The notes under the pieces are model-generated. The model worked only from the letters and a program-made list of their open reading frames with translations, made no database searches and was not told the DNA's origin. The translations under genes and the position numbers were made by a program. From Prevotella sp. (lineage in GTDB: Bacteria > Bacteroidota > Bacteroidia > Bacteroidales > Bacteroidaceae), in contig JAFYZV010000171.1 in NCBI GenBank assembly GCA_017548525.1, positions 1-54,591 of the forward strand: a stretch of 54,591 nt of DNA. The letters run 5' to 3'. This document shows, one piece after another, positions 1 to 9,400 of this stretch (positions are counted from its first letter, which is position 1; each line of letters opens with the position of its first letter).

Positions 1-2300
1 ATGATGCCGGGATGCCGTATGTATCGAATGGCGAGGGTAGGCTGATGCCTGTAACCCAGCAATTCGTGACGGACAAATGGGAGATGAAAATCAAGACGAA
101 CAGGGAGAAGGCGGGATTTAGTAAACCACGTTCCATCGCACCAAGACGTGTTGGTGAATCTGGAGCCACCATAGGCAAGCATCGTGGTCTGGTCATCTTG
201 ATGCAGTTTAAGGATGTGTCGTTTGTCACCCCCAACCCAAAAGCGATCTTTACCCGCTTTTTCAATGAGAATGGATATAGTGACTATGGCATGAGTGGGT
301 CTGTCAAGGACTATTTCTTGAGTCAAAGCTATGGCCAGTTGCAAATTGACTTTGATGTGGTGGGGCCATTCACCACCAAGAACAATATGGCATGGTATGG
401 CGCACCAGAGGGTGATTCCAATGATGCGCGTCCCGCCTACATGGTGGCAGAGGCGATAGATGCTGCCTCGGCGGAGGTGGACTTCACCTATTATGACTGG
501 GATAGCGATGGAGACGTTGACCAAGTGTTCGTCGTCTACGCTGGCTATAACCAAGCACAGGGTGCCGATGCGAATACCATTTGGCCGCATGAATGGTCGC
601 TTGCCGCACAGGGTCTTACCCGCACTTACAATCGCAAGACCATCAACACATACGGTTGCTCTTCGGAATTGATGGGAAATGGTAAGACAAACACGGGGAT
701 AATAGATGGTATTGGCACCGCTTGCCATGAGTTCAGCCATTGCTTAGGGTTGCCAGACATGTACGACACCTCTACTGGTAATAGTAACTTTGGCATGTCA
801 ACGTGGGATGTGATGGACCAAGGCAGCTACAATGACAACTCGCGCACCCCAGCGGGATACACTTCATACGAGCGTATCTTCTCGGGGTGGATGGAGCCTA
901 CGGAAATCAATTCCATGACACGCATCACGGACATGAAGCCGTTGGCGACAACCCCGGAGGCTTACATCCTGTATAATGATGCCCACAAAAACGAATATTA
1001 TTTATTGGAGAACAGGCAGCCTGTGGGCTTTGATGCCGGGCTATATGGCCATGGACTGCTTATCGTGCATGTGGATTACGACGAGGGTGCATGGTTCAGC
1101 AATACCGTCAATACCAGTGCCACTTGGCAGCGCATGACGATTATCCCTGCGGATGGCCAATTGTCATATTATACCCTTGGCGGTGACCCTTGGCCAGGAA
1201 CGAGCGGCAACACGGCATTGACCAATTACACCGAGCCAGCCGCCACTCTGTATAATAAGAATGTGGACGGCACCAAGCTGATGAGCAAACCTATTGACAA
1301 TATCACGGAGAACGCTGCCAACCATACTGTGTCATTCGTCGTATGCCGGCCCGAAATGGATGTACCTTTGCCCGATAATGGTACGGAGAAGGATGGAGAG
1401 TCGGCTTTCACTGTCACTTGGCCCGCCGTGAATGGTGCCATAGGCTATGAGTTGGAATTGACAGAGATAGGCAAGGCCGCCGATAATCCGAGTGAGGCTT
1501 TAATCCGTGAGTATGACTTCAGCGGATGTGAAAGCAAGACGACGGGATTCTCCGACATCTCCTCCAAGCTTGCCAACTATGGTTTAACGGGGTGGTCAGG
1601 CAGCAAGTTGTTTACTACTCCCAACAAGTTGCGCATTGGCACGTCGTCAACCACTGGCTATGTGCGTACGCCCACATGGCCAGTGCCGCAGTCTACGGAG
1701 ATAACCATCGTTATGGGAGCGGCACCTGGTACGGCGGGATCCACCGTGAGGGGTACGCTGCAATTGGCATACGGTAATAGCGGAGAGCAGGCAACGTATG
1801 AAAACGCATCGTTTGAAGTGACTGCCGATGGTAAGCAAGTGTTCCATTTCACCATACGCAAGGACTTGTTCTTTCTAATCATCACGCCCGACAAATGGAT
1901 GTACCTCAATTATCTCGCCATCTACGATGGCACATGGACGGCAGAGCAGTTGGGCTTTGGCGATGGCGGAAACGCCAAGGGCGTTGCTCCTCGCTTCGCC
2001 ACCACGACGAGCAAGTACACCACCACGACGAATAGCTATACCTTCGCCAATCTCAATACCACCTCACGATATATTTACCGTGTACGCGCCTTGGGAGAGG
2101 AAAGCACTTATTCCAATTGGAGTGAGGAGAAGACTTTTGTCTTTAGTGCTGCCGACATCGACAAGATAACGGTTGAGGGTCAAGCCACGCAAGTGTATGA
2201 CGCGATGGGGCGGCTTGTATCTACATCTGCCGCTACGCTTGGCAAGGGCATATTCATTGTCAAGCAGAATGGTAAGACGCGGAAGGTTGTCAATCCATAA
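1..2300 (+). CDS. Secreted M6-family (immune inhibitor A-like) metalloprotease, 5' partial
   Basis: Zinc metalloprotease predicted to act outside the cell. The frame is open to the window edge, so the true start and any signal peptide lie upstream; the first ATG in view is at 12, and residue numbers below count from it. The zinc motif HEFSHCLGLPD is at about residues 239-249 (HExxHxxGxxD, metzincin type), followed by the M6-like stretch STWDVMDQGSY. A region near 455-475 resembles a fibronectin type III start, and a second FN3-like stretch lies near 690-710. The end (QVYDAMGRL ... GKGIFIVKQNGK) resembles the type-A sorting tail of type IX secretion cargo. The protease call is firm from the motif. 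Substrate and secretion route are inferred. A strong hairpin follows the stop. Confidence 0.88.
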   Translation, partial: DAGMPYVSNGEGRLMPVTQQFVTDKWEMKIKTNREKAGFSKPRSIAPRRVGESGATIGKHRGLVILMQFKDVSFVTPNPKAIFTRFFNENGYSDYGMSGSVKDYFLSQSYGQLQIDFDVVGPFTTKNNMAWYGAPEGDSNDARPAYMVAEAIDAASAEVDFTYYDWDSDGDVDQVFVVYAGYNQAQGADANTIWPHEWSLAAQGLTRTYNRKTINTYGCSSELMGNGKTNTGIIDGIGTACHEFSHCLGLPDMYDTSTGNSNFGMSTWDVMDQGSYNDNSRTPAGYTSYERIFSGWMEPTEINSMTRITDMKPLATTPEAYILYNDAHKNEYYLLENRQPVGFDAGLYGHGLLIVHVDYDEGAWFSNTVNTSATWQRMTIIPADGQLSYYTLGGDPWPGTSGNTALTNYTEPAATLYNKNVDGTKLMSKPIDNITENAANHTVSFVVCRPEMDVPLPDNGTEKDGESAFTVTWPAVNGAIGYELELTEIGKAADNPSEALIREYDFSGCESKTTGFSDISSKLANYGLTGWSGSKLFTTPNKLRIGTSSTTGYVRTPTWPVPQSTEITIVMGAAPGTAGSTVRGTLQLAYGNSGEQATYENASFEVTADGKQVFHFTIRKDLFFLIITPDKWMYLNYLAIYDGTWTAEQLGFGDGGNAKGVAPRFATTTSKYTTTTNSYTFANLNTTSRYIYRVRALGEESTYSNWSEEKTFVFSAADIDKITVEGQATQVYDAMGRLVSTSAATLGKGIFIVKQNGKTRKVVNP

Positions 2301-2333
2301 TTTTACTTGATGCCCGCATCGGGTCATCTAAAC

Positions 2334-2382
2334 AATGCCGTTAGACATCAAAGGTTCTTTATAAGGAATGTCTAACGGCATT
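2334..2382. terminator. Perfect 15-bp inverted repeat between convergent genes
   Basis: Arms 2334-2348 and 2368-2382 are perfectly complementary (AATGCCGTTAGACAT), with a 19-base loop. It lies between the stop of the M6 protease and the stop of the convergent acetyltransferase, so it is probably a bidirectional terminator. No long T-run follows on the plus strand. Confidence 0.7.
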
Positions 2383-2423
2383 CTTCTATTTGCTGGATAA
2401 TATATGGCATGGAATAAATGTCT

Positions 2424-2936
2424 TTATCCAACTTCCATCATGTCGTAAAACATCAAGCGTGTATGTTCGTTTTCGTCTCTCTTTGTAAGATGGACAAAAC
2501 CATTCTTTTCGTAAAAAGGGATAGCAGAGATGTATGCATCAACTGTGATATATCGGAATGCTGAATGTACATTCTTAGCGTTAAGCAATTTCTTCACCAT
2601 GCTCATCAAATCACTTCCAATATTTCTTCCATGGTAATGTGTCGAAACAGCATAGCGTCCAATCTTGATTGTCGGATAACTACTGAATTGTTTACCTTTG
2701 GGAAAACTATTCTTGATTTTCTTCCATCTGCTACCGATGATTTCATCTTTGCTCACTTTATCATTTAGCAAACAGAAATAAGCGACTATTTGCCCATTAT
2801 CTTCGAGGATAAAAGTATTGGCAATGCGTAATTCCTGTGATGGCTTTGCATCATCAAACAGGAATTTGTTCAAATCATTGTTTCCACAATCAAAATCAGA
2901 TATTTCATAGTCAGAAGTTAGGCGTACAAGTTTCAT
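2424..2936 (-). CDS. GNAT-family N-acetyltransferase, possible toxin of a TA-like pair
   Basis: 170-residue GCN5-related acetyltransferase. The N-terminal motif FDCGNNDLNKFL and the acetyl-CoA loop region HYHGRNIGSDLM, followed by a C-terminal FYEKNGF, are typical of small GNATs. These include the TacT/AtaT-type toxins that acetylate aminoacyl-tRNA, and also many stand-alone enzymes. It starts 3 bases after the stop of the 56-residue gene upstream, so the two are almost surely co-transcribed. That arrangement is what suggests a toxin-antitoxin role. The substrate cannot be read from the sequence. The upstream partner is not an obvious ribbon-helix-helix protein, so the toxin role is an inference and an ordinary acetyltransferase remains possible. 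Confidence 0.8.
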   Translation of the reverse strand: MKLVRLTSDYEISDFDCGNNDLNKFLFDDAKPSQELRIANTFILEDNGQIVAYFCLLNDKVSKDEIIGSRWKKIKNSFPKGKQFSSYPTIKIGRYAVSTHYHGRNIGSDLMSMVKKLLNAKNVHSAFRYITVDAYISAIPFYEKNGFVHLTKRDENEHTRLMFYDMMEVG

Positions 2937-2939
2937 TTA

Positions 2940-3110
2940 TTAAATACAAATTTCAATATACTTACTTGCTTTTTTAACTTGTTCTTCCAACTTGCGGCGA
3001 TTCTCAGCACGTTGCTCGGCACTCATGTTGTCTACCATTAACCTTCGCATTTCAAAGTTGAAAGCATCTTCGCCTTTTAAAACAGGGGTTTCTCTAATCG
3101 GTCTTGCCAT
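2940..3110 (-). CDS. Small 56-residue protein preceding the GNAT gene (candidate antitoxin)
   Basis: The likely start is the ATG at 3110, giving a protein that begins MARPIRETPVLKGEDA. A longer in-frame start at 3209 would lie upstream of the promoter and is rejected. The sequence is charged, with a predicted helix (SAEQRAENRRKLEEQVKKA) at about residues 30-48. Proteins opening with MARPI-ETPVL are, from memory, common in Bacteroidota next to small toxins and acetyltransferases. A good promoter precedes it: CAAAGTTA at 3146-3153 (TAACTTTG on the minus strand), with TTTG 20 bases further upstream. The 3-base gap to the GNAT gene implies coupled translation. The antitoxin role is inferred from this layout only. 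Confidence 0.65.
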   Translation of the reverse strand: MARPIRETPVLKGEDAFNFEMRRLMVDNMSAEQRAENRRKLEEQVKKASKYIEICI

Positions 3111-3145
3111 AATATTAAATTTTGATTTGTAATTGATTGTGCTTG

Positions 3146-3177
3146 CAAAGTTAAGAATAATATCTGAAACAGCCAAA
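3146..3177 (-). promoter_or_regulatory. Bacteroidota-type promoter for the small protein/GNAT pair
   Basis: On the minus strand, TTTG (3177-3174), then 20 bases, then the -7 box TAACTTTG (3153-3146). The predicted start of transcription is about 3139, leaving a leader of about 29 bases. Both elements and the spacing fit the known TTTG-N19-21-TAnnTTTG consensus. Confidence 0.7.
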
Positions 3178-3195
3178 TAATTGGCAGAATGATGT

Positions 3196-3897
3196 TCAAT
3201 GCTTGACAAACCCTATAGACAAAACACTAATTTTCACGTCGCCCGCCTTGGCAAGCTCTTGTCCGCAGGAGCAGATAGTGGCACCTGTCGTCACCACGTC
3301 GTCGATAAGTAGGATGTGCTTGCCTTGTACTTTCTGAGGTTGGAGGAGTTGGAAGACACCTTCAACGTTATCATTTCTCATCCATCTGTTCTTTTCCGTC
3401 TGACTCGATTCATAAACCTTGCGGATGATGATGTCTGTGTCGATGGGCAATCCCGTAGCATCACTCACACCCTTTGCCACCATGAGGCTTTGGTTATAGC
3501 CGCGTTGTCGCTGACGTTTCCGTTCCAAGGGGATGGGGATAATGAGGTCGATGCCCTCAAAGAAATAGTCTTTCTTAAACTCTTCTGCCATCATTTTGCC
3601 GAGGTATTCGCCAATGTCAGGTCGGTTGTTGTATTTCAGGAAATAAATCAGGTTGGCAGAAGCCGCCTTCGCTTGGTAATACATGAAAGGCGCACACCGC
3701 TCCACGGGTATGCGACCCCAAAAGACTTTCGCCATCTCGTTTTCATAAGCGTCGTAAGAAAAACCTGTCCGAGGCAATCGGAAGTTACATATGGCACACA
3801 GAATCTCCTCTTCTATGGAGAGCCTGTTGCCGCAAACCACACAGCTACGTGGTGCCACGAGGTCGAGGAGCCTCGTGAAGAAGCTATTGTTCTTCAT
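3196..3897 (-). CDS. ComF family phosphoribosyltransferase-like protein
   Basis: About 233 residues, starting at ATG 3897 (MKNNSFFTRLLDLVAP). An N-terminal zinc-finger-like cluster (CVVCGNRL ... CAICNFRLP) is followed by a type I phosphoribosyltransferase fold with IIPIPLERKRQRQRGYNQS and the PRPP-binding signature HILLIDDVVTTGAT. ComF proteins act in DNA uptake in naturally competent bacteria, where they help load PriA on incoming DNA. In Bacteroidota the family is widespread and its role is less certain. The gene overlaps the 3' end of recX by 14 bases, so it is the last gene of the prmC-recX-comF operon. A longer in-frame start at 3963 lies inside recX and is less likely. Confidence 0.88.
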   Translation of the reverse strand: MKNNSFFTRLLDLVAPRSCVVCGNRLSIEEEILCAICNFRLPRTGFSYDAYENEMAKVFWGRIPVERCAPFMYYQAKAASANLIYFLKYNNRPDIGEYLGKMMAEEFKKDYFFEGIDLIIPIPLERKRQRQRGYNQSLMVAKGVSDATGLPIDTDIIIRKVYESSQTEKNRWMRNDNVEGVFQLLQPQKVQGKHILLIDDVVTTGATICSCGQELAKAGDVKISVLSIGFVKH

Positions 3898-4417
3898 AGT
3901 AATCCTCGGCGTTGTCAATACATTTGCGGATGATGTCGATGGTGAATCCGCGCCCCAAGGCATAACGGATGAGTTTCATGTTGCGCTCATAGTCGTCATT
4001 CGCCTTGATGCTCTTTTGCTTGGCTTGTAGCAAGGGGCGGAGGATGGCGATATATTCGGCATCGTCAACGTCGTCGAGAGCCTCCTTGATGAGGGCAGGG
4101 TCCATGCGTTTTTGCCATAGTGCCTGTTGGATTTTGCGCTCTCCCCATTTGTCGAATTTCATCTTGTCGTGGATGAAAAGTTGGCAGAAACGCCTGTCAT
4201 CGATATATTTCCCCTCGATGAGTTGGGCGATGACAGAGGCTTTTTGGCTCTCATCGAGTCCCCATCGCTCCATTTTCGTGAGCATTTCACCCGTGCAATG
4301 TTCGCCTTTTGCGCAGATGGAGGCGAGCTTTTGCAATGCCTCCTGCTCTGTCATAGGTTTCCTTTGTTGTTTCTCTTCTGGTGTTTCCATTCTCATAGTA
4401 TTGGTTATTTCTTGCAT
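3884..4417 (-). CDS. recX: Regulatory protein RecX
   Basis: 177 residues. RecX family members bind RecA filaments and limit recombinase activity. The three-helix RecX repeats are visible: ALQKLASICAKGEHCTGEM, GLDESQKASVIAQLIEGKYIDDRRFCQLF, and KMKFDKWGERKIQQALWQKRMD. The block YIDDRRFCQLFIHDKMKFDKWG matches the family core (YIDDxRFA...R...G). The N-terminal 20 residues are polar and poorly conserved, so the exact start could be one of the internal ATGs (for example MRME or MTEQEAL). The gene overlaps the end of prmC by 13 bases and comF by 14, indicating translational coupling. A recX next to comF and prmC without recA is an operon choice specific to this lineage. Confidence 0.88.
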   Translation of the reverse strand: MQEITNTMRMETPEEKQQRKPMTEQEALQKLASICAKGEHCTGEMLTKMERWGLDESQKASVIAQLIEGKYIDDRRFCQLFIHDKMKFDKWGERKIQQALWQKRMDPALIKEALDDVDDAEYIAILRPLLQAKQKSIKANDDYERNMKLIRYALGRGFTIDIIRKCIDNAEDYYEEQ

Positions 4418-5310
4418 TTCATGAATCGTTTTTTCCCAAATTGGTCATCATGGAGAGTCGTTTCGTGCCAGCCCATCTCTTTCATCATTCGTTGGAGGTC
4501 GGAGGCATAGAGGGGATTGACCTCGAAATAGAGCCATCCGCCATCCACTAACGTCTGCATGGCATAGTGGGCAATGTGGCGATAGCATACCAAAGGGTCA
4601 TCGTTGGGGACGAAGAGGGCTATCTCTGGTTCGTAATCTAAGACATGACGCGCCATCGTGGAGCGTTCTTGGTAGGTGACGTATGGGGGATTGGAGGTGA
4701 TGATAGACCATCTCTTTGATGGAGTGGGTGGTTGTGCCTGTTGCGGCATTGCTGCAACATACGGGACGGTGGATGGCTCAAGGGGGGTAGAGGCGGTGAA
4801 GTCCCTTTGTTCGAGAGTAATGTCTGCGGATAGTGCTTCGGCATTTCGTGCCGCGATTCGCAGGGCTTCGAGTGAGATGTCCCATCCCGTTACGTGGGAT
4901 TGGGGAATGTCTAATGCCAACGTAATGGCAATACATCCCGAACCTGTACCCATATCGAGAATGTCTATCTCTGAGGGAAAGTCCTTGTTAGAGGTAACAT
5001 CCTTGACCACCATCTGGCACAACTCGTAGGTCTCTGGGCGCGGTATCAGCACCCCAGGCTCCACATGGAACGAGCGTGGACCGAAATCTGCCACGCCCAA
5101 GACATATTGCACGGGCATTCTTTGTTCCAGTTGGTTCATGATTTCCGATAGCTTTTGTGCTTCTTGTGCGCTCATCTTTTCGATGCTTCCGCAAACAATA
5201 TCCGTCAAGGAGAGTCCAAAACTCACCTCCAAAACCAAGCGGACGATGGCGCGAGCCTCCCTTTCGTCGTGTACCTTTGACAGTCGATTGACGAGTTCCC
5301 TTTCATTCAT
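4405..5310 (-). CDS. prmC: Peptide chain release factor N5-glutamine methyltransferase
   Basis: 301 residues from ATG 5310 (MNERELVNRL). PrmC (HemK) methylates the glutamine of the GGQ motif in release factors RF1 and RF2, using S-adenosylmethionine. Visible motifs are the helical N-terminal domain, the SAM loop ILDMGTGSGCIAI and the catalytic SNPPYVTYQE. Between the expected strand before NPPY and the motif there is an unusual proline- and glutamine-rich stretch (PYVAAMPQQAQPPTPSKR), about 25 residues longer than I expect for the family. A promoter box lies so close to the start that the message would have almost no leader (see findings). First gene of the operon with recX and comF. Confidence 0.93.
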   Translation of the reverse strand: MNERELVNRLSKVHDEREARAIVRLVLEVSFGLSLTDIVCGSIEKMSAQEAQKLSEIMNQLEQRMPVQYVLGVADFGPRSFHVEPGVLIPRPETYELCQMVVKDVTSNKDFPSEIDILDMGTGSGCIAITLALDIPQSHVTGWDISLEALRIAARNAEALSADITLEQRDFTASTPLEPSTVPYVAAMPQQAQPPTPSKRWSIITSNPPYVTYQERSTMARHVLDYEPEIALFVPNDDPLVCYRHIAHYAMQTLVDGGWLYFEVNPLYASDLQRMMKEMGWHETTLHDDQFGKKRFMKCKK

Positions 5311-5318
5311 CTTACCTA

Positions 5319-5349
5319 CAAAAGTACAAGGATTCGATGAAAAACACAA
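5319..5349 (-). promoter_or_regulatory. Promoter of prmC operon, nearly leaderless
   Basis: On the minus strand, TTG at 5349-5347, then 20 bases, then the -7 box TACTTTTG at 5326-5319. Placing +1 seven bases after the box puts transcription start near 5312, two bases before the prmC ATG at 5310. Confidence 0.6.
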
Positions 5350-5378
5350 ATGATTCGTGAAAAAACTGGACTTTTTTG

Positions 5379-5386
5379 TATTTTTG
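5379..5386 (+). promoter_or_regulatory. -7 box of the ribD promoter
   Basis: TATTTTTG matches TAnnTTTG. The expected +1 is near 5393 and the ribD ATG is at 5410, a leader of about 17 bases. No clear TTG is found at the -33 position. It shares a 99-base divergent intergenic region with the prmC promoter. Confidence 0.55.
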
Positions 5387-5409
5387 CAAGTCGTAATAGG
5401 ATAAATAGC

Positions 5410-6351
5410 ATGAAGAACGATGAATCTATATACATAGATGAATTATATATGCACCGTTGCCTACAGCTCGCAAGGAATGGCTTGATGGGCGCAAGGCCCA
5501 ATCCTATGGTGGGATGTGTCATCGTTGCCGAGGGGCGGATTATCGGCGAGGGCTACCATATACACCACGGCGAGGGTCATGCCGAGGTGAATGCCTTTGC
5601 CTCCGTGCGGCAAGAAGATGAGGCGTTGTTGCCGAAAAGCACCGTCTTTGTGAGCCTTGAGCCATGCGCCCATTATGGCAAGACCCCTCCTTGTTGCGAC
5701 TTAATCATCAGTAAAGGCGTGAAAAGGGTGGTGGTGGGATGTCAAGATTCCTTCTCCAAGGTGCAAGGACGCGGCATTCAGCGCATCCGCGAGGCGGGCA
5801 TAGAGGTGACTGTGGGTGTCTTGGAACACGAATGCCGTGCCTTGAACAAGCGATTCTTCACGTTCCATGAGCAACATCGTCCCTACGTTATCTTGAAATG
5901 GGCGCAGACCGCCAATGGTTTTATCGATGACCACGGACATGCTCTTGCTATCTCCACGCCATTCACTAAGATGCTTTGCCACCGCTTGCGAGCGGAGGAA
6001 GATGCCATCTTGGTTGGTCGGGTGACCGATGAGCGTGAGCATCCTTTGCTCAATGTCCGCGAGTGGGTGGGCAAGGACCCATTGCGTTTGGTGTTGGGAA
6101 ACGGCATGGACCTCCACAAATTGATGGACGACCTATATCTTCACGACATCCAATCGTTGATTGTAGAGGGTGGAAACAAGACCCTTTCTTCCTTTCTTGA
6201 TACTGGTTTGTGGGATGAGTTACATGTGGAAGTTGCACCGATGACCGTAACAGATGGCACTCCAGCACCCATTGTCCCAACAGATGCTTATCAGTTTGAT
6301 CATGAGGATTGGGATTATCATGAAATTTACTATTATCTTCGTAATAGATAA
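5410..6351 (+). CDS. ribD: Bifunctional riboflavin biosynthesis deaminase/reductase RibD
   Basis: 313 residues from ATG 5410; the upstream in-frame ATG at 5350 overlaps the promoter and is rejected. RibD performs two riboflavin steps: deamination of the pyrimidine intermediate by the N-terminal domain, and NADPH-dependent reduction of the ribosyl group by the C-terminal domain. The zinc site of the deaminase is plain: HAEVNAF followed by EPCAHYGKTPPCC. The reductase part starts near PYVILKWAQTANG and keeps the SLIVEGGNKTLSSFLD motif. The reductase half looks somewhat short, and the total length is below the roughly 340-370 residues of many RibD proteins. No riboswitch was seen upstream; the leader is too short for an FMN aptamer. 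Confidence 0.93.
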   Translation: MKNDESIYIDELYMHRCLQLARNGLMGARPNPMVGCVIVAEGRIIGEGYHIHHGEGHAEVNAFASVRQEDEALLPKSTVFVSLEPCAHYGKTPPCCDLIISKGVKRVVVGCQDSFSKVQGRGIQRIREAGIEVTVGVLEHECRALNKRFFTFHEQHRPYVILKWAQTANGFIDDHGHALAISTPFTKMLCHRLRAEEDAILVGRVTDEREHPLLNVREWVGKDPLRLVLGNGMDLHKLMDDLYLHDIQSLIVEGGNKTLSSFLDTGLWDELHVEVAPMTVTDGTPAPIVPTDAYQFDHEDWDYHEIYYYLRNR

Positions 6352-6400
6352 AGGCAATCTATCTGGATTTCCAAGCATCTGGTAAATCGATTTCCAATTT

Positions 6401-6441
6401 GTGGTAAACCCTTTACCAAAAACTGGTAATTGGTTTACCAC
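6401..6441. terminator. Nested hairpin between convergent ribD and the CotH gene
   Basis: Outer arms GTGGTAAACC (6401-6410) and GGTTTACCAC (6432-6441) pair perfectly. Inner arms TTACCA (6413-6418) and TGGTAA (6424-6429) pair inside the loop. An alternative pairing, GGTAAA (6403-6408) with TTTACC (6412-6417), is also possible. Likely a bidirectional terminator. Confidence 0.55.
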
Positions 6442-6478
6442 ATATTAGTAATTTCATTAATCAGTCAAGTCGTAGAAA

Positions 6479-9400
6479 TCAATCCATTCCAAGGATGAGG
6501 TTAACGAGGGCAACGGCATCCGAGATGTTGATGGATTGGTCGCCATTGAGGTCTGCATTGGCGAGGATAATGCCCGTCTCGTCGTTGGTCAAGATATAGT
6601 TGACGAGGCACACCACGTCGGCAATATTCACCAGACCGTCGCCATTGACATCACCTAAAAGAATATCATTGGTGATGGAGGCATAGCTTGAAGTGCGGTT
6701 GGTGGCACCAATGGTAGGAATCTCGAATAGGAAGATGTCGTTTGTCCCATCAGGATAGCGACCCACGCTTTGGTTGCCGTTGTGTTCGGGATAGGCGAAA
6801 CGGTCTTTCCAACTCTCGTCTGCTGCCATCAGTTGCATTTCTCCACCCTCGGCAGCCAACTTGAATGAGGCGTGTAACTCGTCCATCGTCGATAGTTTGT
6901 CGCACCAGATAAGTAGGTGTCCATGGGCGGGAATGATGGTGTTGGCGTCGGTCGATTCTTTCGTGATTTGGTATTTCGTGGGTTTGGAGAGGTTATCGGT
7001 GAGGTACATTCCCTCTACATCCTGTGGCTCGTCGGTGGTGTTGACGAGTTCCACCCAGTCGTTTTTCTTGAAATAGTCGTTCACAAAGACGCTGTTATTG
7101 GCACTCACCTCGTTGATTCTTACGGGCGTGATACCTCTTGTCGACTTCTCACGCTCGGTCATTTCCTCAAAAACGGCGGTGAGATGGAAGTCTCCGTCGG
7201 GCATTTCCACCTCTGCCTCGGTGGAATAATACTGCTGTGAGTTCTCGTCGCGCCATCCTTTGAACGTGTAGCCAGCGGGGGAGAGGGCTTTCAATGTTAC
7301 GGGTGCGAAGAGATTGCCATTGAACGAGCCTGTGGGGATGTTGGTGTTGTTGATGAATAGCTTGGCACCCTCGACGTTGCTCTCGATGATGGCTCCTTGC
7401 ATGGTTGTGTTACTGAGCTGCATCCGACTATAGTTCTTGATGGCATTCATCATCGTGGAGAGGCGACCATTGAATGAAGATTTAATTGAATTGGCTGTGC
7501 TATAAGGCGACTCGTTGGTGAGTGCCATAGCTGGGGCAACCCGTGTCGTGAGTGAGTCGATGATGGTATTGCATCGCTCTGGTGTGAATACGCTACCACC
7601 CATCACGCAATAGGTGTCGATAAACTGTTTCCTAAACTCATCGTTATTGAGAAGGTTGAGGAAGATGGTGATAAGCTTGAGCTCTGCCGTGATGTATTTC
7701 ACGGGGCAGCCAAAGAGCTCGTCGAAGGTACAAATCTGCCTCCTCTCAAATTCCGTGAACACATTAGACCCAAAGCCGAAAGCGGAGTCGATGTCGAAGA
7801 ACACAAGGCGCAACTTGCCGTCGGGACGCTTGGTAAACCCTTTCACGTTGTTGCGTGCCCAGTCGCCAGGGCCTAAATAGAACTCTGCGGCATGATAATT
7901 GATGAACTCGTCCATGTCCACCAACTCCTTGATTTGTGCGTATGTGGCACTATCGGCGGCAGAAGCGGATAGTTCATAGATGCGGTTGAACTGCTCATCC
8001 GTACCACATTTCTGCACATACCCAGAGTCTGGGCTGATCTCGAATTGGTCAATCTCGTCATCGTCCCATCCGTAGTTGGCGTACACATAATGCTTGTTGT
8101 TGGGTTCGCGGACGTTCAACACGCCGATATATTGGCCATTGATGAACTCATGTACGGGTTGGTAGCTCTGGCAATCGATGTCTATGCCCGAGGTTTGGAT
8201 AATGGTTTGGATGGCTGGATCCTTGATACGGCAATAGTTATCGTTGCCTCCGTTGCGGATTTGCAGGGTGCGGTTGCGGATCCAAGGCTTGGCAGAGAAG
8301 AACTTGTAGTTGAGGTTCTTGTTACCGCCAAGGGCTTTGTTGCCTTTCAATTTGAAAGAGTGGGGTTCCCATGCGCGGCTCCATCCACCGCACATCTCCA
8401 AGTAGACATCTTGGTTGAGAGCCATCGTCGTACCGTCTTCCAAGACGTATGAGAAATTAACGGGGCGTTCCCAGTCCATGTTCCAGTTGCATTTACCTCT
8501 TTGCCCGTTGCCTGGTCGCCCGTTGACACCTTGGACATATACGCCAATGGAGTCATCGTAGAGGAAGTCGGGGTCGGAAATGACGGAGACAATGGGTAGC
8601 GAATAATCCTTGTCTTTATAGATATACGAACGAGAAACAGGATTGCTGGGCAACATTCCATCTTGGAAGAGGCGGAAACGGTAGCATCTCGTGCTGGTAA
8701 TCGAGAAATCTCCCGTGGTGTTGAGCTTGCCATTTTCTGGCGTGGGAAGTGTTCCGTCTTTTGTGTAATATAAGGTTGCACCCTCTGGAATAGTTACTTT
8801 TATGTTTAATGTTCCCGTGAAAAGTTTAGAATCCACATCCACTACGGGGTCTGGCAACTGCATCGTAGCGAAGGTGGCGTTGGCGTTGCTCTCGTCAGGG
8901 GTGGGTGTGCTGGTCAGTCCCCATTGCTCCCCTCCGTCGGTAGTCCGTGCGTATGCGATGCGCCCGATGGCTGCGGGGTAGGTTTGGGATGTGATGAGTT
9001 GGCCGTCTGGGTCGCTGATGTAGATGGTTCCGCCATCCACGTCAAGGTTGAAGCTGGGTTGATAGTTGGATAGGTTGCTATGGTCAAACCAGATGGTCTT
9101 GAATCCGTTGGGGGGAATGATACCCATGTACGATGGTGCTTGCCACTTGGTGAGATTAGCGGGGTCGTCGCTGATGTAGATGTCTGCCAAGGAAACGGTG
9201 GCATTGGAAGGATTGTACAGCTCTATCCATCCGTCAAAGTTCCACGAAGGACTGATAAAGAGGTCGTAATTTGATGCCATCACCTCGTTGACGACGAGTG
9301 ATTCTGCCGTGGGGGTACCCTTGCTGACAGTGACACGGACGGCTCTTGTGATGTTGCTGCCGTCGGTTGTCTTGGCGGTGATATATGTCGTGCCAGCACC

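Noticed and set aside
3316-3933. 205-residue plus-strand frame over comF
   Set aside because: Opposite to the well-supported ComF protein with phosphoribosyltransferase motif.
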